Shown in pieces: positions 37,670 through 45,302 of a DNA stretch of 64,000 nt. The stretch is from an uncultured bacterium (lineage in GTDB: Bacteria > Vulcanimicrobiota > Xenobia > Xenobiales > Xenobiaceae). The position numbers were made by a program, and so were the translations under genes. The notes under the pieces were generated by a model. It worked only from the letters and a program-made list of their open reading frames with translations. It had not been told where the DNA came from and searched no databases. Location of the stretch: contig CAKUBG010000001.1 in NCBI GenBank assembly GCA_934636825.1, forward strand, positions 286,264 through 350,263. Reading direction: 5' to 3'. Numbering within the stretch: the stretch's first letter is position 1; every line of letters begins with the position of its first letter.

Positions 37670-38395
37670 CTAATTGCCGCCTTTAACCGATTCTTTGCCT
37701 GCACTCTGGGCAGCTACTACAGTTTTTCCAGACAGAGACGATCTCATGATCGCCGCTTGCTGAACTATACCTAAAAGTGAGAATACGCTCCAATACATAA
37801 TCAAAGCGCAAGGCCACCTATAAGCCCACATCATCCATGAAAACATGACGGTCATAATAATGGCCATTTGCTTCTGCTGACCAGCCGCTTGGGCATTAGA
37901 GTTGGGGGTAAGTCGCATAGACAGATACATGGTCAGACCATAGAAAAGGATCATGGGGAGATCGCGACCGGCTAAACTAGAAGCTAAATAATCGGGGAAT
38001 AAATTCTGCAATGATCCAGGATAAATCCACATGAAGTAGGCATTTTCAAAGATACGCTGCTCCATCATAATGGCTCGCCAGATTGCAAACAAAATAGGCA
38101 TCTGAATCAGCATAGGAAGACATCCGGCTAAGGGATTCACATTATGATCGCGCATGAATTCCATTTGCTTTTGCTGCAGCATTTGCTGATCGTCTTTGTA
38201 ACGCTCTTGCAATTTTTGCAACTCAGGCTGAATTTCTTGCATTTCTTTCATGGACTGAAACTGCTGTTTAGTCGGAAGATAAAGAAAAAGCCTGACAATA
38301 ACGGCAAAAATTACAATGGCTAATCCGTAGGAGCCTGTCACGCTCTCAATGCCTCGCAGCAAAACGAGCATCAAATTAGCAATAGAATCAATCAT
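37670..38395 (-). CDS. yidC: Membrane protein insertase YidC (short form)
   Basis: Inserts membrane proteins with or without Sec. The 241 residues have about five membrane helices and the hydrophilic groove arginine in VIVRLFLYLP; QFQSMKEMQEIQPELQKLQERYKDD forms the cytoplasmic coiled coil, followed by NPLAGCLPMLIQMPILFAIWRAI. The big periplasmic domain of proteobacterial YidC is absent, as in Gram-positives, although this cell is diderm. Clustered with rnpA, yidD and jag. Confidence 0.95.
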   Translation of the reverse strand: MIDSIANLMLVLLRGIESVTGSYGLAIVIFAVIVRLFLYLPTKQQFQSMKEMQEIQPELQKLQERYKDDQQMLQQKQMEFMRDHNVNPLAGCLPMLIQMPILFAIWRAIMMEQRIFENAYFMWIYPGSLQNLFPDYLASSLAGRDLPMILFYGLTMYLSMRLTPNSNAQAAGQQKQMAIIMTVMFSWMMWAYRWPCALIMYWSVFSLLGIVQQAAIMRSSLSGKTVVAAQSAGKESVKGGN

Positions 38396-38421
38396 GGATA
38401 AAATACTCTCGCAGTCGATAT

Positions 38422-38700
38422 TTAAGGAACCGGATCATCACCGCCGCGATTAAAAGGGTTGCATCTCAGTATTCTCCAGGCTCCCATAAGACCGCCACGC
38501 CAAAATCCATATTTGAGAATCGCTTGACGCGTATACTCAGAACAAGTGGGGCGAAATCGACATACAGCAGGAGTGTAACGAGAAATAAATTGATATCCCC
38601 TTATAAGAAGGTTTGCACCACGGGCGGCAAGGCTCGCTTTTACGGGCTCGCCGTTTCCGGGACTCTCTGAACTTCCTTGAGAATCCCGGCTTTGCGGCAC
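38422..38700 (-). CDS. yidD: Membrane protein insertion factor YidD
   Basis: Small membrane-associated factor that works near YidC. The conserved core LIRGYQFISRYTPAVCRFRPTCSEYTRQAILKYGFWRGGLMGAWRILRCNPFNRGG is complete. The start is unclear: no ATG lies near the core. I place it at a GTG (VPQSRDSQG) that overlaps the end of rnpA by 61 bases; an ATG 78 bases further upstream is the alternative. Coupled translation from rnpA is likely. Confidence 0.88.
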   Translation of the reverse strand: MPQSRDSQGSSESPGNGEPVKASLAARGANLLIRGYQFISRYTPAVCRFRPTCSEYTRQAILKYGFWRGGLMGAWRILRCNPFNRGGDDPVP

Positions 38701-39008
38701 AGACTCAGGAACTTCTTCTCCAGCTGAGTGAACTGAACAACAGCAGCTCCCTGACGGGCTAAAAGAATCACATCCCATTGAGTATCCAGCTTTCCTTCGT
38801 TCAAACGGTAGACTTCCCTAAGGCGCCTCTTAACCCGGTTACGCGCCACCGCTTTGCCAAACTTTTTACTCACACAAAAAGCAGCCCGCGGCTGGGAAAA
38901 CTTGCCTTTAGAACGCTTAAGCGCGTAAATAACTACTTCTGAGGAACTTACAGAACTTCCATGCCGAAAAATACGATCAAAATCTTTCGACCTGGTTAAA
39001 GTTATCAT
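38640..39008 (-). CDS. rnpA: RNase P protein component
   Basis: Protein subunit that helps the RNase P RNA (also in this window) bind precursor tRNA. The 122 residues have RSKDFDRIFRHG and the signature RAAFCVSKKFGKAVARNRVKRRLREVYR, which matches the RNR motif of the family. A 20-residue tail goes beyond the usual end and overlaps yidD in another frame. Follows rpmH by 7 bases. Confidence 0.95.
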   Translation of the reverse strand: MITLTRSKDFDRIFRHGSSVSSSEVVIYALKRSKGKFSQPRAAFCVSKKFGKAVARNRVKRRLREVYRLNEGKLDTQWDVILLARQGAAVVQFTQLEKKFLSLCRKAGILKEVQRVPETASP

Positions 39009-39015
39009 TCCTTAA

Positions 39016-39150
39016 TTAGGCGCAGATACGCTTGCGGCCTTTGGCACGACGACGAGCTAAAACGTTACGACCGGAAGAAGAGGCCATTCTAGCGAAAAAT
39101 CCGTGCTTTACCTTTCTGTATTTGCGATGGGGCTGAAAAGTGCGCTTCAT
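39016..39150 (-). CDS. rpmH: Large ribosomal subunit protein bL34
   Basis: A 44-residue basic ribosomal protein: MKRTFQPHRKYRKVKHGFFARM, then RNVLARRRAKGRKRICA. It matches L34 throughout; the usual KRT(F/Y)QP start is present. First gene of the minus-strand operon that leaves the origin. A GGAGG sequence lies just upstream of the ATG. Confidence 0.97.
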   Translation of the reverse strand: MKRTFQPHRKYRKVKHGFFARMASSSGRNVLARRRAKGRKRICA

Positions 39151-39299
39151 TATTTTAATTCCTCCAAAAAACTCAGAGCCGCTTCAAGCGTCTTTCCTGC
39201 CGAACCAACAAAAATACGGCAACTGCGCCGGCGGCTGTTTCAAAGTGACTCTGCTGTATTTTCAAGCCTTCAGAGAACACTAAAAAAACCCTAATACTA

Positions 39300-39860
39300 G
39301 AGCTATAGCAGTATAAAGCTCATTTGCAAGTTTGTCAAACAAATACATATAGTAAAAAACGATAAGAAAAAGTCGTTTTTTCCAACATATACACAGGTTA
39401 TCAACAGCATATTTACTTAGACAAATCGAGTAAAATAGCCCAATAATTAAATAGTACAAAACAAAAAAATACTATTTTTGTAAAAACTACTGTGTATAAA
39501 CTTAAGCACATATCATTTTAAGGTAAAAATACTTTGCAAATTGTGTAAAAAATTATGCAATCGTGTGGATAACTATACTAACACTCTACTTATTTTGTTA
39601 ATAACTTGTTGACAATGTTGATAATTTTATCATTATAAACATGTTGTTCTATGTAAAAAATTCCGAAAACATAGTTTTTTTAGTTAGTTATCCACAGTTT
39701 AATAAGTTAATTTGTGGAAATGTTAATAAAATATCTATAAAACAGTTCATTAAAATTATTTTTTTCTAAAGGAAGAGAGAAAGCAGCTAAGAAAAACAGC
39801 CCGTTATTTGCCTAAAACTAAACGGCTGATTTCACTATATTTGCGAAATAAAACGCTCTG
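39300..39860. promoter_or_regulatory. oriC: oriC: DnaA-box region between rpmH and dnaA
   Basis: AT-rich, gene-free. Two perfect DnaA boxes: TTATCCACA at 39688-39696 and its complement at 39564-39572. Near boxes: TTATCAACA (39398) and TGTGTATAA (39491). Divergent transcription (rpmH left, dnaA right) and flanking dnaA/dnaN place the replication origin here. Promoters for both directions must lie in this stretch, but I could not pick them securely. Confidence 0.85.
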
Positions 39861-39928
39861 ATCGAGTAAAATCAATGTCTACTGAAAACATATTTTTTCG
39901 TCAGAGTACTTTTCAACGGAGGATAAGT

Positions 39929-41404
39929 ATGGCTAATCAAGCTGTTTCGGCTGAGTGCCTAAGTATTTTATGGCGCGAATTTTTATCCGAAACGGAAAGC
40001 CCTTTAAGCACCTTCTTAGAGCAATGTTCTCCCAAAGACTTAAACGGAGATACCTTAACTATAATTACTCCCAATAAGTTTATGAGAGATTTTCTAAAAA
40101 AAGCAGATCGACTCGAACGTATACTGGCTTCATTAAAAGCTTGCTTTAACAGTGACTCTATAAAGATAGAGTTTGTGATAGGTCAAGTAGAAGTTAGCAA
40201 CGATAAATCAGATCTTTCTAAAGAAAAAGAAAACGCAAATGACAAAAAAGACGACATTGCGGAATTACCTCCCATAATCAAAAAGAAAGAAACAGATAAG
40301 GAAGTAAAAAGCCAAATAAAAGCTGAACCAAAAGCGGAAGCTCAAATTTCAGCTTCTCTTAAAAATGGCAAAAATGCAGAGTGGAACAGTAATCTTCAAG
40401 AAAACTTATTATTCGAAAACTTCGTTACCAGTTCCAATAACAGCATAGCTGCCGCTACAGCCAAAGCAGTAGCACAGTCACCAGGCGTTATCTACAACCC
40501 CTTGTTTTTCTACTCCGGAGTAGGATTAGGAAAAACTCATCTGATTAACGCTATCGGTAACAGCATAGTTAAGACTAACCCTAATTTGAAAGTACTCTAT
40601 ACGTCAGCAGAGCAATTCACCAATGAATTTATGGAATCTCTGGCTTCAGGAACTAATCAGCGTTTTCGCGATAAGTTTCGCAATGTAGACGTTCTTTTAA
40701 TAGACGATATACACTTTATTATTGGCAAGCCCGGAACTCAAGAAGAACTATTCCAAACTATAGATACTTTAAAACGCTCTAATAGGCAGATAGTTATTTC
40801 CAGTGATTGTCCCCCAAAACAAATGAATACGGTTATGAGCAGATTACGCAGCCGTTTTGAATGGGGCATGATTGCTGATATACAGCCTCCGGACCTCGAT
40901 ACTAGAGTCGCTATTTTAAGACAAAAAGCAGCCAGTCTGGATAAAAGTATCAATGACAGCATTCTAAATTACATCGCTTCAGAATTCGATTCTAATATCC
41001 GTGAACTCGAAGGAGCTTTAATTCGCGTCATTACTTACTGCAGCATTATGAAAAAAGACCTAACATTAGATAATGCTAAAGAAGCTCTTAAAGAACTTTT
41101 GAATCATAACAAAGATAAAAAAGTCGACATTAACGAGATAAAGAAAGTAGTGTGCGAATATTTTCAAATTTCTGAAAAAGATTTAATTAGCTCCAGACGC
41201 GATCAAAGAATCGTCAAACCTAGACAACTAGCCATGTATCTATGCAAAGAAATGGTACCTGGAGCTAGCTATCCAGAAATAGGAGCTCAATTTGGCGGAC
41301 GAGATCACACTACAGTAATCCATGCTTATAGAAAAGTCGAAACCAATTTAGATGACGAGCTCTACAAAATCCCGCTAAATAACTTAAAAGAAAGACTTAA
41401 ATAA
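39929..41404 (+). CDS. dnaA: Chromosomal replication initiator DnaA
   Basis: AAA+ initiator that opens oriC. The 491 residues have domain I (about 1-90), a Lys/Glu-rich linker (about 90-150), the AAA+ domain with GVGLGKTHLINAIGN (Walker A) and DVLLIDDIHFI (Walker B), and the DNA-binding domain IV ending with GGRDHTTVIHAYRKVE. The ATG of MANQAVSAE is preferred: GGAGG lies 7 bases upstream. An ATG 54 bases earlier has no such site. Confidence 0.96.
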   Translation: MANQAVSAECLSILWREFLSETESPLSTFLEQCSPKDLNGDTLTIITPNKFMRDFLKKADRLERILASLKACFNSDSIKIEFVIGQVEVSNDKSDLSKEKENANDKKDDIAELPPIIKKKETDKEVKSQIKAEPKAEAQISASLKNGKNAEWNSNLQENLLFENFVTSSNNSIAAATAKAVAQSPGVIYNPLFFYSGVGLGKTHLINAIGNSIVKTNPNLKVLYTSAEQFTNEFMESLASGTNQRFRDKFRNVDVLLIDDIHFIIGKPGTQEELFQTIDTLKRSNRQIVISSDCPPKQMNTVMSRLRSRFEWGMIADIQPPDLDTRVAILRQKAASLDKSINDSILNYIASEFDSNIRELEGALIRVITYCSIMKKDLTLDNAKEALKELLNHNKDKKVDINEIKKVVCEYFQISEKDLISSRRDQRIVKPRQLAMYLCKEMVPGASYPEIGAQFGGRDHTTVIHAYRKVETNLDDELYKIPLNNLKERLK

Positions 41405-41642
41405 TTATTCATCAACACGCTGTTAATAAACAGTTGATCATTTGTTTATAAGTAAATGAATGTAACTGTGAATTACCTGTTAATATCAGCTTGAAAACTT
41501 TACACAGCCAAACAAGGCAGTATAAAGGTAGGAAAAGTTAAAAAAGTTCAAGCGGTTTTGAGTAACTTTTCAACACAAAAAAAGTGAAAGAAAATACCAT
41601 TAAAAAGGAAACTGTAAAGGATATTAACAGAATTAACAGCCC

Positions 41643-41660
41643 CTACTACTACTACTACTA
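41643..41660. promoter_or_regulatory. DnaA-trio array (origin unwinding element)
   Basis: Six perfect CTA triplets follow CCCC and lead into AT-rich AATTTAAAAATATTAAAG. The lower strand reads 3'-GAT-5' six times, the form of the DnaA-trio in the Bacillus subtilis origin, which is likewise located between dnaA and dnaN. Two box-like TTAACAG sequences lie just upstream (41623-41639). The 284-base dnaA-dnaN gap has no gene. Confidence 0.75.
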
Positions 41661-41688
41661 ATTTAAAAATATTAAAGGAGATAAGGAA

Positions 41689-42810
41689 ATGCACATAAGT
41701 TGTGAAAGAAATTTACTAAAAAATGCAATTGACCAAGTATCAAAAGCTATATCGAGCAAACAAGCTCTACCTATTCTTGGCCATATACTTTTTGAAGCCA
41801 ATGATAACAAACTTAAATTGACAGCCTCTTCATTAGATATAGGTATCACTTGCATTATACCTATCGAAGAATTGAGAGAAGAAGGCAGCACAACATGCTC
41901 AGCTAAAGTAATAGCTAATATAGTAAATAGCTTACCTCAAGGTCTTATCAACTTAGACACAGATTCTAGTATAAATTCTGAGCTGACTGTTAGTAATGAA
42001 TCTTCTACTTTCAAAGTAATGACTCTGCCCAGCGAAGAATTTCCTAAGAGTATTAAACCTCAAAATTGCAGTAGCATTAGCATGACTGCTGAAGAGTTTT
42101 GCTCGATTATAAATAAAGTTACTATTGCGGTAGCCAATTCCAATGAGACTAGACCATCTATGTTAGGTGTTTCTATGTCTTTTACTCCCAATGAAATTAT
42201 TTTTGCTTCCACAGATGGTAAAAGATTATCTAAATTAACCGTTCATTATGAAAATGCCAATACTGAAACGCAACAAATTATCGTTCCCGGCAAACCTTTA
42301 AGCGAACTTTCTAAAATTTTGGATAAAGAGCAAAATTTAGATATTCACTATAGCAAAACTCATATTTTCGTAGCTTCAGACAATATGAGCTTTTTCTGTA
42401 AACTTTTAGATACTAGTTTCCCTGACTATGAAAGAGTAATTCCCAAAACTTTTAAATCAACTTGTAAAGTAGGACGTGAGAGTTTCATGGCTACTATCAG
42501 ACGTGTAATGATTATGGCCAAAGATAAGGATATTCCTGATGTCATAAAGTTCTCTTTTGATAGTGATTCTATTTTGCTTACTTCTGAAACCAACAGCGTA
42601 GGTAGCGCTGAAGAGAGAATTGGGGCTATCTATCAAGGTGAACCTTTAGATATTGCTTTTAATGGAAATTACATTTTGGATGTTTTGAGAGTTTTAGAAA
42701 ACGAAGAAATAGTCGTTCAACTTCAAGACAACAAAAGTAGCATAGCTGTTAAAGAAGATGAGAACGATTCAAGTTTCATTTACATTTGTATGCCAGTTCG
42801 TACCCGCTAA
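41689..42810 (+). CDS. dnaN: DNA polymerase III beta sliding clamp
   Basis: Ring clamp that tethers DNA polymerase III and other partners to DNA. The 373 residues begin MHISCERNLLKNAIDQVSKAISSKQALPILGHILFEA and contain the three repeated clamp domains; the C-terminal end VKEDENDSSFIYICMPVRTR carries the typical (M)P(V/M)R ending. AAAGGAG precedes the ATG. Usual place after dnaA. Confidence 0.96.
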   Translation: MHISCERNLLKNAIDQVSKAISSKQALPILGHILFEANDNKLKLTASSLDIGITCIIPIEELREEGSTTCSAKVIANIVNSLPQGLINLDTDSSINSELTVSNESSTFKVMTLPSEEFPKSIKPQNCSSISMTAEEFCSIINKVTIAVANSNETRPSMLGVSMSFTPNEIIFASTDGKRLSKLTVHYENANTETQQIIVPGKPLSELSKILDKEQNLDIHYSKTHIFVASDNMSFFCKLLDTSFPDYERVIPKTFKSTCKVGRESFMATIRRVMIMAKDKDIPDVIKFSFDSDSILLTSETNSVGSAEERIGAIYQGEPLDIAFNGNYILDVLRVLENEEIVVQLQDNKSSIAVKEDENDSSFIYICMPVRTR

Positions 42811-42841
42811 TTGAGGCGATTTTCCCAAATAATCAAACTTC

Positions 42842-42870
42842 TTGATTTATACAATTTTGAATGTTAGAAT
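42842..42870 (+). promoter_or_regulatory. Sigma-70-type promoter of tRNA-Arg
   Basis: TTGATT, 17 bases, TAGAAT; predicted start about 8 bases before the tRNA. Confidence 0.6.
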
Positions 42871-42884
42871 GTTTGGGAAATTTT

Positions 42885-42960
42885 GCGCTGGTAGCTCAAT
42901 GGATAGAGCGTCGGTCTCCGGAGCCGAAGGCTGTAGGTTCGATCCCTATCCGGCGCACCA
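42885..42960 (+). tRNA. tRNA-Arg (anticodon CCG)
   Basis: 76 bases with acceptor stem GCGCTGG/CCGGCGC, D arm GCTC/GAGC, anticodon loop CTCCGGA, T arm GTAGG TTCGATC CCTAT, and an encoded CCA. CCG reads the CGG codon. Confidence 0.97.
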
Positions 42961-42964
42961 CAGA

Positions 42965-42996
42965 AGGCCGTTTATTCGTAAGCGGTCTTTTTTTGT
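42965..42996 (+). terminator. Terminator after tRNA-Arg
   Basis: AGGCCGTTTA/TAAGCGGTCT stem with a TTCG tetraloop and seven T. Confidence 0.85.
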
Positions 42997-43029
42997 GCCA
43001 AAAATAAAATTATTAAGTGAAAAAGAGAA

Positions 43030-43509
43030 ATGAATAACGAGCTGATAAATTCTCCGGAATATTGGATGGAAAAAGCTTTAGAAGAAGCTTATTTAGCTAA
43101 AAACAAGCTAGAAATACCAGTAGGCGCAGTAGTAGTAAAGGATGGGCATATCATTGGACGTGGCCACAACTTACGTGAAAAGGATAGAGATATTTTTTCT
43201 CACGCTGAAATAAATGCTATTAAGGAAGCATGTAATTTTCTTAATGACTGGCGTTTGGAAAATTGCGATATTTACGTAACTTTAGAACCTTGCCCTATGT
43301 GTTCGGGTACTATTTTACAAGCTAAATTGAGAAGAGTTTTTTTTGGAGCTTACAATGAAAGAGAAGGATGCGGAGGTTCTGTTGTTAACCTTTTAGACTA
43401 TCCAGGTATGAGTTGGCAAACAGAATGCTGGGGAGGAATTATGCAAAAAGATTGCAGCGATTTACTGAAAAAATTCGCAGCGGAGATAAGAAATATTCGT
43501 CGGCATTGA
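43030..43509 (+). CDS. tadA: tRNA-specific adenosine deaminase TadA
   Basis: Converts A34 to inosine in tRNA-Arg(ACG). The 159 residues carry the zinc site HAEINAI and PCPMCSGTI, the proton-shuttling Glu in HAE, and FGAYNEREGCGGSV. The usual form is PCPMCAGA; here Ser replaces Ala, within normal variation. No clear ribosome-binding site apart from GAGAA. It lies among tRNA genes. Confidence 0.93.
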   Translation: MNNELINSPEYWMEKALEEAYLAKNKLEIPVGAVVVKDGHIIGRGHNLREKDRDIFSHAEINAIKEACNFLNDWRLENCDIYVTLEPCPMCSGTILQAKLRRVFFGAYNEREGCGGSVVNLLDYPGMSWQTECWGGIMQKDCSDLLKKFAAEIRNIRRH

Positions 43510-43534
43510 CAAATCTTTTTTGTTGTATGATAAT
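43506..43534 (+). promoter_or_regulatory. Sigma-70-type promoter of tRNA-Ser (CGA)
   Basis: Perfect TTGACA, 17 bases, GATAAT. The -35 box overlaps the tadA stop codon. Confidence 0.75.
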
Positions 43535-43552
43535 TATTCAGCTTGTATATTT

Positions 43553-43648
43553 GGAGAGATGGCAGAGTCCGGTTGAATGCACTCGACTCGAAATCGAGCA
43601 GGCGGGCGAAAACTCGTCTCGGGGGTTCGAATCCCTTTCTCTCCGCCA
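43553..43648 (+). tRNA. tRNA-Ser (anticodon CGA)
   Basis: 96 bases with acceptor GGAGAGA/TCTCTCC, anticodon stem CTCGA/TCGAG around CTCGAAA, a long variable arm and encoded CCA. Reads UCG. Confidence 0.97.
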
Positions 43649-43662
43649 CAAGCGTAGTTAAA

Positions 43663-43697
43663 GTACCTCTTGTAAAAACAAGGGGTATTTTTTTTGA
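43663..43697 (+). terminator. Terminator after tRNA-Ser (CGA)
   Basis: TACCTCTTGT/ACAAGGGGTA followed by eight T. Confidence 0.85.
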
Positions 43698-43716
43698 TTT
43701 TTTTTAGGGAATACTC

Positions 43717-43745
43717 TTGCATTACATTAGAAAATGTGTTATAAA
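43717..43745 (+). promoter_or_regulatory. Sigma-70-type promoter of tRNA-Ser (GGA)
   Basis: TTGCAT, 17 bases, TATAAA; tRNA begins 18 bases further on. Confidence 0.65.
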
Positions 43746-43763
43746 ATTACCGCACAACGGCAC

Positions 43764-43858
43764 GGAGAGATGGCTGAGTTGGTTGAAAGCGCACGATTGG
43801 AAGTCGTGTAAGCGGGCTTAAACCCGCTTCAAGAGTTCGAATCTCTTTCTCTCCGCCA
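43764..43858 (+). tRNA. tRNA-Ser (anticodon GGA)
   Basis: 95 bases with the same acceptor stem as the preceding tRNA-Ser, anticodon loop TTGGAAG, long variable arm (AGCGGGCTTAAACCCGCTT) and encoded CCA. Reads UCC and UCU. Confidence 0.97.
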
Positions 43859-43920
43859 TATAAGTTTTCTGGCAGAATTCCTTCGATGGTTTGTCCGTTG
43901 GAGGAATTGTGTTAATTTTT

Positions 43921-44025
43921 CGAAACCTAGGCCCCATTCAATTGGAGAGCTATGAACCAGGTCAGGTGCGGAAGCAAGCAGCCTTAAGTAGATTCGCCAA
44001 TGTGAAGTGGTTAGCCTAGGTTTCG
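43921..44025 (+). ncRNA. ffs: Signal recognition particle RNA, small (4.5S) type
   Basis: The hairpin begins CGAAACCTAGGC and ends GCCTAGGTTTCG. Its apex carries the conserved Ffh-binding sequence GGTCAGGTGCGGAAGCAAGCAGCC-like tetraloop region. At about 105 nucleotides it is the short form without an Alu domain. A TCTTTTT run follows and probably ends transcription. Confidence 0.95.
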
Positions 44026-44085
44026 ATCTTTTTAAAGCATCTTTTATAGATTAAAAAACTTATCAGCAAAATTTCAATACAGTAT

Positions 44086-44212
44086 TTCTGACAAATATTC
44101 TTTATTGTCTGACATTTATTGTAGACATGTCAGTAATATATGATATATAATGTCAGACGTGGAGAGAAAATATTGTCTGACATTTGCTAAATAATGTCAG
44201 AATTCAATATGT
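44086..44212. repeat. TGTCAG-motif cluster before the M23 peptidase gene
   Basis: Eight or so copies in 127 bases: TTTCTGACAAAT, ATTGTCTGACATTTATTG, ACATGTCAGTAATA, AATGTCAGACG, ATTGTCTGACATTTGC, AATGTCAGAATT. More copies run into the coding region (44610-44690). This gap also forms the upstream region of the peptidase gene. Confidence 0.8.
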
Positions 44213-44223
44213 GGAGTTGAAAT

Positions 44224-45144
44224 ATGGCTGGTAAAAGCGGTATTAGCAAAGGCTTTGTTGTAAAGCTTATTTTTAGGGATCATTCTATTAATTTTAGAGT
44301 TAACTTATTTACTGTTTCCCTAATGCTTTTTATGTTTGGTTTTTTGGCTTTTGGCGTCAATAGTTGGTATGAGAATAAAGTCAATAATTACAATTGCCAT
44401 ATAAGTGAGTTAGAAAAATCAAATTTACAATATCGTAATGCTTTAGCTCTGAAAGAAAGAGAAAACCAGCAAATTATTACCCTGGCCCAAAATCGCTTTG
44501 AAGAATTGTGTAACCAAATAGAAGATCAGGATAATGCTATAAAGAAGATCAACAAGACTGTAGGAAAAAAAAACAGCTCTAGGAAGAGTTTGCGCGGAGC
44601 TCGTCTTGGTGTCAGACATGTCAGCCTAGATTTGAAATTAAAATATAAAAGTTTGATTGACATAGTGTCAGACAGAAATACTGACATAACTAAGTTGAAA
44701 GCGGCAGCCAAGAAGTATCGTCAATCTTTAGAAGCTGAGAGAAAAGCTTTAGTAATGAGCAAAGTTCCTTCTATGTGGCCTGTGCGAGGAGAAATTTCTT
44801 CTGATTTTGGAAGCCGCTTTCACCCTGTTTATGGTTATTCTAGATTTCATTCTGGTTTAGATATAGCCGCCCCCAGTGGTTTACCTATTGTGGCTACAGC
44901 GGCTGGCAGTGTTACTTATTCAGGTTGGATGCAAGGCTATGGCTATGCTGTAGAAGTAGATCATGGAAATGGTTTAAAAACTCTCTACGCTCACTGTTCT
45001 CAAGTGTTGGTACAAAACGGCCAATACGTTCAAGCTGGCCAGAAAGTTGCTTTGGTAGGAAGTACCGGTGTTTCTACTGGACCTCATTGCCATTATGAAG
45101 TGTTAAAAAATGGCAACCCTGTTAACCCTATTCCCTATTTGTAA
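44224..45144 (+). CDS. M23 (LytM/NlpD-type) metallopeptidase, membrane-anchored
   Basis: A 306-residue protein with a membrane helix (about 25-44), a coiled-coil stalk (about 48-175) and a C-terminal peptidase M23 domain. The domain carries the zinc ligands in RFHSGLDIAAPSG and GPHCHYEV, with the AHCS segment between them. It probably cuts, or regulates cutting of, peptidoglycan cross-links in the periplasm; all ligands are present, so it may be active. GGAG lies a few bases before the ATG. Ends at an unusual terminator made of TGTCAG motifs. Confidence 0.9.
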   Translation: MAGKSGISKGFVVKLIFRDHSINFRVNLFTVSLMLFMFGFLAFGVNSWYENKVNNYNCHISELEKSNLQYRNALALKERENQQIITLAQNRFEELCNQIEDQDNAIKKINKTVGKKNSSRKSLRGARLGVRHVSLDLKLKYKSLIDIVSDRNTDITKLKAAAKKYRQSLEAERKALVMSKVPSMWPVRGEISSDFGSRFHPVYGYSRFHSGLDIAAPSGLPIVATAAGSVTYSGWMQGYGYAVEVDHGNGLKTLYAHCSQVLVQNGQYVQAGQKVALVGSTGVSTGPHCHYEVLKNGNPVNPIPYL

Positions 45145-45172
45145 GTGAAAATAGTTATATAGCTGCTTTGTT

Positions 45173-45212
45173 AGCTAGTGTCAGTAATTATTACTGACAC
45201 TAGCTTTTTTTA
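45173..45212 (+). terminator. Terminator built from inverted TGTCAG motifs
   Basis: A perfect 15-base stem, AGCTAGTGTCAGTAA with TTACTGACACTAGCT, a 3-base loop, then T7. The repeated motif TGTCAGTAA is the stem itself. More copies (ATGTCTGACATATGTCAGG) follow directly. Confidence 0.9.
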
Positions 45213-45302
45213 TGTCTGACATATGTCAGGCACAAAAGTAAAAGGTAAACAAGAAAAAATCCTTGAATAGCAAGTGCAAAGTAGTTTGTGAGATAGCGAA
45301 AA

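Noticed and set aside
41643..41660. CTA repeat as a simple microsatellite
   Set aside because: Its place between dnaA and dnaN, the preceding CCCC and the following AT-rich DNA fit a DnaA-trio array better than a chance triplet repeat.
42842..43033. Open frame across tRNA-Arg (would encode SMDRASVSGAEGC)
   Set aside because: This is the tRNA read as protein, a common artefact; the tRNA fold is complete.
43398..43722. Open frames on both strands over tRNA-Ser
   Set aside because: They consist of translated tRNA-Ser sequence (AERKGFEPP is the classic reverse reading) and lack start sites.
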